From Oscillospiraceae bacterium (lineage in GTDB: Bacteria; Bacillota; Clostridia; Oscillospirales; Oscillospiraceae), in the NCBI GenBank assembly GCA_021769865.1, contig JAETSB010000010.1, positions 1-61,758 on the forward strand: 61,758 nt of DNA. The letters run 5' to 3'. The translations under genes and the position numbers were made by a program. Shown one piece after another: positions 57,424-61,758 of the stretch. Within the stretch, counting starts at the first letter, position 1, and every line of letters begins with the position of its first letter. Under the pieces are notes generated by a model. The model was given only the letters and a program-made list of their open reading frames with translations, ran no database searches and was not told the origin of the DNA.

Positions 57424-59030
57424 GACGGATCGTCTCCTTGTCGTAAAGTGTTCAGCAGGGCCTCGGCGGCCCGCATGCCGTCGGCGGCGGCGGAGAGGAT
57501 GCCCCCGGCGTAGCCCGCCCCCTCGCCGCAGGGGTACAGGCCCCGGAGGGCCGACTGGCCGTCCGGCCCCCGGGGAATGCGCACGGGAGAAGAACTGCGG
57601 CTCTCCACGGCGGTGAGGACCGCGTCCGGCGCGTCGTAGCCCCGGAGCTTTCGCCCCAGAATGGGTAGGGCCTCCTCCAGCGCCTCCGCCACAAAGGGAG
57701 GCAGGCAGCCGTGGAGGTCCGTCCAGGTCACGCCGGGGCGGTAGCTGGGCCGGACCCGCCCCGGTCCCGTGGAAGGACGGCGGGTCAGGAAGTCCTCCAC
57801 CCGCTGGGCGGGGGCCCGGTAGCCGCCGCCTCCCAGGGTGTAGGCCGCCGCCTCCAGCCGCCGCTGAAATTCCACGCCCGCCAGGGGAAACCTGCCCCAA
57901 CCGAAGTCCTCCGGCGTGACGTTTACCAGAACCGCGCCGTTGATGTTCTCCCGGTCCCGGGCAAATTCGCTCATGCCGTTGGTGACCACCCGCTCCTCCT
58001 CCGAGGCGGCGGCCACTACTTCTCCGCCGGGGCAGACGCAGAAGGAAAATACGCCTCGCCCGCTGGGCAGGTGGCAGGAGAGCTTGTAGGTGGAGGCGGG
58101 GAGACCCGGGTGTCCGGCGTACTGTCGGTATTGGGCGGCGTCGCAGTCCGCCTGGCGGTGCTCGATGCGCACTCCCACGGCAAAGGGCTTGGCCTCCATG
58201 GGCACACCCCGGCGGTGGAGCATCTCAAAGGTGTCTCGGGCGGAGTGGCCGGGGCAGAGGATCAGCCTCCGGCAGGGAATCGTCTCCCGTCCCGCCGGGC
58301 CGGAAAGCTCGACGCCCGTGAGTTCTCCGTTCTCCACCCGCAGGTCCTCCAGCCGGGTCTCGAAGCGGATGTCCGCCCCCAGGGCGGTCAGCTCCCGGCG
58401 GAGATTTTGAAGGACCTTATAAAGGTAGTCCGTGCCTACGTGGGGCTTGGCATCGACGAGGATGTCCGGAGGCGCGCCGCAGGAGACCAGCCGCTCCAGG
58501 ATGAAGCGGTGGCGAAGGTCCTTGGTGCCGGTAGACAGCTTCCCGTCGGAGAAGGCCCCGGCCCCGCCCTCGCCGAACTGGACGTTGCTGGCCGGGTCCA
58601 GCTCCCCTGTGGACCAAAAGCGCTCCACGTCGGCCCTGCGGGCCTCCACGGGGCGGCCCCGCTCCAAAAGGACGGGCCGCTGGCCCGCCTCCGCCAGCAC
58701 CAGGGCGGCGAAAAGCCCCGCCGGTCCCGCGCCCGCCACCACCGGGGGCTGTTCCGGCGAGGGCAGGGGCTCCGGCAGGCGGTAGGCCGGGCTCGGCTCC
58801 CAGCGGCTGATTTTCCGATTCCGGCAGCGGCGGAGGGCGGCGGGCTCATTCTCCAGGCCGACCGCCAGGGTGTACGTCAGGACCACGTCTTCCCGGGCGT
58901 CCACGCTGCGGCGGAGGATCTGGAGATTCCGGAGATCCGCCGGGCAGAGGCGCAGCAGCTTTGCGGCCTGGGCGCGGAGGTCCGCCTCTCCGCCGCCGGG
59001 GAGAAGGCGGATGCCTTCAAGCTTGATCAT
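57420..59030 (-). CDS. Large NAD(P)/FAD-dependent dehydrogenase (HI0933/YhiN-like, DUF-type)
   Basis: 536 residues from ATG 59030 (AAAGGAG upstream). An N-terminal region of about 80 residues precedes the dinucleotide fold VVAGAGPAGLFAALVLAEAG (about 96-115). Then NVQFGEGGAGAFSDGKLSTG, FVLCPGHSARD-like RLILCPGHSARDTFEML, and the C-terminal FAD site GLYPCGEGAGYAGGILSAAA. This is the family annotated as FAD-dependent oxidoreductase in Firmicutes; the reaction is unknown. Coupled to the 2-hydroxyacid dehydrogenase. Confidence 0.88.
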   Translation of the reverse strand: MIKLEGIRLLPGGGEADLRAQAAKLLRLCPADLRNLQILRRSVDAREDVVLTYTLAVGLENEPAALRRCRNRKISRWEPSPAYRLPEPLPSPEQPPVVAGAGPAGLFAALVLAEAGQRPVLLERGRPVEARRADVERFWSTGELDPASNVQFGEGGAGAFSDGKLSTGTKDLRHRFILERLVSCGAPPDILVDAKPHVGTDYLYKVLQNLRRELTALGADIRFETRLEDLRVENGELTGVELSGPAGRETIPCRRLILCPGHSARDTFEMLHRRGVPMEAKPFAVGVRIEHRQADCDAAQYRQYAGHPGLPASTYKLSCHLPSGRGVFSFCVCPGGEVVAAASEEERVVTNGMSEFARDRENINGAVLVNVTPEDFGWGRFPLAGVEFQRRLEAAAYTLGGGGYRAPAQRVEDFLTRRPSTGPGRVRPSYRPGVTWTDLHGCLPPFVAEALEEALPILGRKLRGYDAPDAVLTAVESRSSSPVRIPRGPDGQSALRGLYPCGEGAGYAGGILSAAADGMRAAEALLNTLRQGDDPS

Positions 59031-59158
59031 GGGCGCGGTCTCCTTTCGTGGGGATGGGGATCGTATTTTGATTATAGCACAGTTCCGCCGCCGGGAGGAA
59101 GGGGGAAGGGGCGGATTTTTCCTCAAAAAAGAAATTTGGGAAAAAATCCGAAAACCCC

Positions 59159-59186
59159 TTGACAAGGCGGCGTTTTTTAGTATAAT
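59159..59186 (+). promoter_or_regulatory. Promoter of tRNA-Gln
   Basis: TTGACA (59159-59164), 16-base spacer, TATAAT (59181-59186), 22 bases before the tRNA. Confidence 0.88.
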
Positions 59187-59208
59187 GGTAGCTGTTCCAC
59201 AGAGATAC

Positions 59209-59282
59209 AGCGGGTTTGTGTAAAGGTAGCACAGCAGACTCTGACTCTGTATGTGAGGGTTCGAATCCTTCACCCGCTGCCA
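59209..59282 (+). tRNA. tRNA-Gln (anticodon CUG)
   Basis: Acceptor stem AGCGGGT / ACCCGCT, discriminator G and encoded CCA. D-arm TGTAAAGGTAGCAC, anticodon stem-loop CAGA-CTCTGAC-TCTG with CTG at positions 34-36, T-arm GAGGG-TTCGAAT-CCTTC. 74 bases. Own promoter and terminator. The remains of mobile or horizontally gained genes follow it, as often seen at tRNA 3' ends. Confidence 0.95.
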
Positions 59283-59283
59283 T

Positions 59284-59345
59284 AAAGGTGAAACAATCTG
59301 GATATTCTAGGCTGAACGCTTAGAGTCCCAATTGTTTCACCTTTT
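59284..59345 (+). terminator. Terminator after tRNA-Gln
   Basis: AAAGGTGAAACAAT pairs perfectly with ATTGTTTCACCTTT around a 33-base loop, followed by TTCTTTTTT. Confidence 0.8.
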
Positions 59346-59433
59346 TCTTTTTTGGGATTTCAAAATCCCGCAAAATGGATATTTTCAGGTTTTCAAGGCG
59401 GCCGGTGAGGTTCGAACTCCCCTTTTTCCGCAT

Positions 59434-60462
59434 TTAATCAGATTTTGAGCCGTTAGCGCCCAATTTCATCGGCCCAATTTTTGAGTCCCTCCCACAAAAA
59501 AATACACGAAGTTTCAGCGCTGGATTGCTGTCATTCTCAAACACCAGAGAAACGTCGGATTTTCCATCCCAATGGAAGCTCTGCTTGACCTTGCTCTGGT
59601 CGGGGCTTTTCGTGTAGCCGGAGGGCGGGGTGACTTCTTCCGCGACATAGCTGCCGATGGGCATCGTATCCCAAGGCACGTCGGTGAGCCAACCGCCCTC
59701 GACGGTGGTGTAAGTCCCGACAAAGCTGTTGTCGACGCCGGTGATCTTGATCACCGCCCCGGCGAGGCCCTTGGTGGGGTCATCGGCATCCACCTTGCGG
59801 ATGCTGCCCTCTCCGGTGATGGTGGTACTGTCCCGGAAGGTGACGGTCACCGTTTTGTTCCCATTGCTGGGCAGAGTGACGTACTGCGGGGCGGCGCTGT
59901 CAATCACGTACCCGCCCGGAGGAGGCGCCGTTTCAGTCACGGCGTAAGTACCGGCGCTGAGGCCCCCGATCCGGTAGCTGCCGCCTTCCCCCGTAATAAT
60001 ATCCTTGGAGTAGGAGCCGTTGGTGGACTCAATATGGAATCCGGCTCCAGGGAGGCCCTTGCTGGGATTGGTGGCGTCCACCTTCTTGACGATGAGGGCG
60101 TATTCTTCCTGCTCGATATGCTCCACGGTCAAATCGCCCAGGATGATCTTCTGCACGGTACCGGCGGGATGAGCGCTGGAACCGGCGCCGGTGAAGGTGT
60201 ATTCGTACACGGCGCACTTGCCCCAGACGCCCTGGCTGCCCAGGTCGAGGATAAATTGCGTCCGGTCCCGGAAGGAGCTTTCGCCCTGCTTCTGGTCGAT
60301 GCTGGTGTAGTGGGTGCCCTCCAGGGTGTTGTAGACGGCCATCAGCTCCTCGGTGCAGGCGACGACGGGGTCGCTCATGCTGCCCTGGCAGTATGTTGAA
60401 ATATATTGAATGGGATGGTCAGAGTTTTCCGCAGGGAAAACGGCGGGCGCAAAGCGGGACAT
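59434..60462 (-). pseudogene. Fragment of a SpaA/Cna-B-domain surface protein
   Basis: About 340 codons with no signal peptide, no ribosome site and no cell-wall anchor. Two prealbumin-like (SpaA/CnaB) domains are clear: KKVDATNPSKGLPGAGFHIE to YAVTETAPPPGGYVIDS, and RKVDADDPTKGLAGAVIKIT to YVAEEVTPPSGYTKS, separated by a strand segment. The N-terminal part (NSDHPIQYISTYCQGSM) looks like the inside of a TQXA/thioester-type adhesin. After VFENDSNPAL the family sequence stops and an unrelated tail (LRVFFCGRD...) follows. It is cut at both ends, by tRNA-side sequence and by the IS66 side. Confidence 0.75.
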
Positions 60463-60556
60463 ACCCCTGGCCGGCAGGACAGCCTGGGAGCATAGTGGAA
60501 GTGAATGAGAAAGAATTTACGTATTTGCTGAGCAAATCAATCGTGCCATTCAAAGA

Positions 60557-60595
60557 AGAAAAGTGCTGTGATAGTTGAAATCACAGCACTTTTCT
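60557..60595. other. Perfect hairpin in front of the IS66 transposase gene
   Basis: AGAAAAGTGCTGTGAT (60557-60572) / ATCACAGCACTTTTCT (60580-60595), 16 bp with a 7-base loop. It covers the place where the ribosome site would be; a TATAAT follows at 60598-60603. It would act as a terminator or block translation of transcripts that enter from outside the element. Confidence 0.75.
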
Positions 60596-60603
60596 GATAT
60601 AAT

Positions 60604-61758
60604 ATGAGCATGAATACAGAGATAAAAAGCCACGCCGAATGGCAGGCGCTACTTGATAAAAAAGAAGATGAGATCACCGCGCTGCACAGGCAGGTGGAAT
60701 GGTTGACCCAGCAGCTTCGCCTGACGCGGGGGCAGAAATTTGGCGCGTCCAGTGAGCAGACCCAGGTGCTTTCGGAGCAGATCAGCCTGTTCAATGAAGC
60801 GGAGACGTTGGCGGATCCGAAGGCGGCTGAACCTGACCTGGAGCAGATCACCTATAAACGGTGCAAGCGGGCCGGGAAGCGGGAGATGGATTTCTCCGGC
60901 CTGCCTGTGGAGCAGGTGATCCACGAGCTGCCGGACGCTGAATGTGTCTGTCCGGAATGCGGAGGCCCGCTACATAAATGTGGGCAAAGCGTTTTACGGC
61001 GGGAATTGGTATATGTGCCGGCCAAATACACGGTGGTGGAGCATATCCAGGCCGTGTACAGCTGCCGCCGCTGTGAGCGGGAGAACGACCATGTCCCTAT
61101 GAAAAAAAGCGAAGTTCCCACCCCGATACTGCCAAACAGCGGCATTGTTTCCCCCAGTCTGCTGGCCCATATTTTAAACAGCAAATACACGCTGGCGCTG
61201 CCCCTGTACCGGCAGGAGCAGGAGCTGGCCCGGATTGGTGTTCCCATCTCTCGGCAGACTATGGCCAACTGGATCATCGCGGCACATGAACGGTGGTTCT
61301 CTGATTTTTTCCAGGTACTCCGGCGGGAGCTGATCTCCAACGATATCCTCCACGCGGACGAGACCACGCTGATGGTGCTGAAGGAGCCGGGGCGAAAAGC
61401 GCGGCAGAAAAGCTATGTGTGGGTGTACCGCACTTCGGGGGATACCGAACGTCCTGTGGTGCTGTATGACTACCAGCCCAGCCGCACGGGAGAATGTGCC
61501 AGCCGGTTTCTGGAGGGCTTTTCCGGGCTGCTGCACACCGATGGATATGGCGCGTACCACTGCAAGCTGCCGCCAGAAATAACAGTAGCAGGCTGCTGGG
61601 CGCATATGCGGCGGAAATTCACCGATACGCTGAAAAGCCTGCCCAAGGATCTGCGGGACAGATCCCCGGCAAAAACCGGCCTGGACTATTGTGACAAGCT
61701 GTTTCATATGGAGGACGGTTTTGCTGAGCAGAAGCTCTCTTTCGATGAACGATATCAG
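60604..61758 (+). mobile_element. IS66-family transposase (3' end beyond the window)
   Basis: Open for 385 codons with no stop before the window end. An N-terminal leucine-zipper-like helix and the IS66 basic motif LRLTRGQKFGASSEQTQVL, then the zinc finger CPECGG...CRRC (about 118-160), and the DDE core: HADETTLMVL, HTDGYGAYH, CWAHMRRKFTDTL. ATG 60604 lies directly on a TATAAT; ATG 60610, two codons later, would match a leaderless transcript. No tnpA or tnpB is seen upstream, as in the single-gene ISBst12-like branch. The terminal inverted repeat was not identified. Confidence 0.92.

Noticed and set aside
59400-59432. A tRNA T-arm-like stretch (GAGGTTCGAACTCCC) downstream of tRNA-Gln
   Set aside because: No acceptor, D or anticodon arm can be built around it and it does not match the 3' end of the tRNA-Gln, so it is neither a tRNA nor a clear attachment-site repeat.
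1-61758. CRISPR arrays, rRNA genes, prophage structural genes
   Set aside because: No regularly spaced repeats, rRNA-like segments or capsid, portal or tail genes were seen on either strand.

Overview
The window looks like a chromosomal segment of a GC-rich gut Clostridium of the Oscillospiraceae (Flavonifractor / Lawsonibacter / Oscillibacter-like). This is inferred from strong GGAGG-type ribosome binding sites, frequent TTG and GTG starts, the gene set (YlmH, DUF896, XpaC, a SpoIIIE/FtsK translocase, an FMN riboswitch with RibU, SsnA/YgfK) and AT-poor codon use. No rRNA or CRISPR array is present, and there is one tRNA.

Layout. 1-1.2 kb: remains of a mobile element, including a serine-recombinase tail fused to a DUF2975 tail in front of an XRE gene. 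1.2-11.8 kb: a divergent LysR regulator and a nine-gene operon. The operon encodes a two-domain FMN_bind-like protein, a complete dipeptide/oligopeptide ABC importer (binding protein, two permeases, two ATPases), two more FMN_bind-like paralogues and the flavin transferase ApbE. None of the FMN_bind-like proteins nor ApbE has a signal peptide, so this looks like a cytoplasmic covalent-flavin system tied to a solute importer, and it is the main candidate for an undescribed system. 11.8-12.6 kb: wreckage of an integrase, a sigma factor and an IS110 transposase.

12.6-31 kb: a catabolic island with two complete three-subunit molybdenum hydroxylases, a PLP enzyme, a 3-hydroxyacyl-CoA dehydrogenase, a molybdopterin cytidylyltransferase-HD fusion, a metallo-beta-lactamase-fold hydrolase, a ribose-type ABC importer and two FCD-type GntR regulators. 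A TTTTTGTC motif recurs in its control regions. At 40.6-45.1 kb lie ssnA and ygfK, markers of selenium-dependent molybdenum hydroxylases. They sit behind a leader RNA with a 15-bp intrinsic terminator. Together these suggest import and hydroxylation of an N-heterocycle such as a purine; the substrate is not determinable from sequence.

31-40.5 kb and 45.6-59 kb are mostly housekeeping: XpaC, DUF896, YlmH, an ABC exporter, a zinc-ribbon/Ig/SH3 envelope protein, uridine kinase, a Y-family polymerase, FMN riboswitch-RibU, a DtxR-type repressor, UppP, FtsK, RecG, DHFR, AraC regulators, MATE and EamA transporters, a D-hydroxyacid dehydrogenase and a large FAD oxidoreductase. Between ygfK and uppP lies a compact 340-bp locus with two facing consensus promoters, a 31-codon hydrophobic ORF and an inverted repeat at its ends; it has the architecture of a type I toxin-antitoxin pair. 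The right edge holds tRNA-Gln(CUG), a truncated SpaA-type adhesin fragment and an IS66 transposase that runs off the window.
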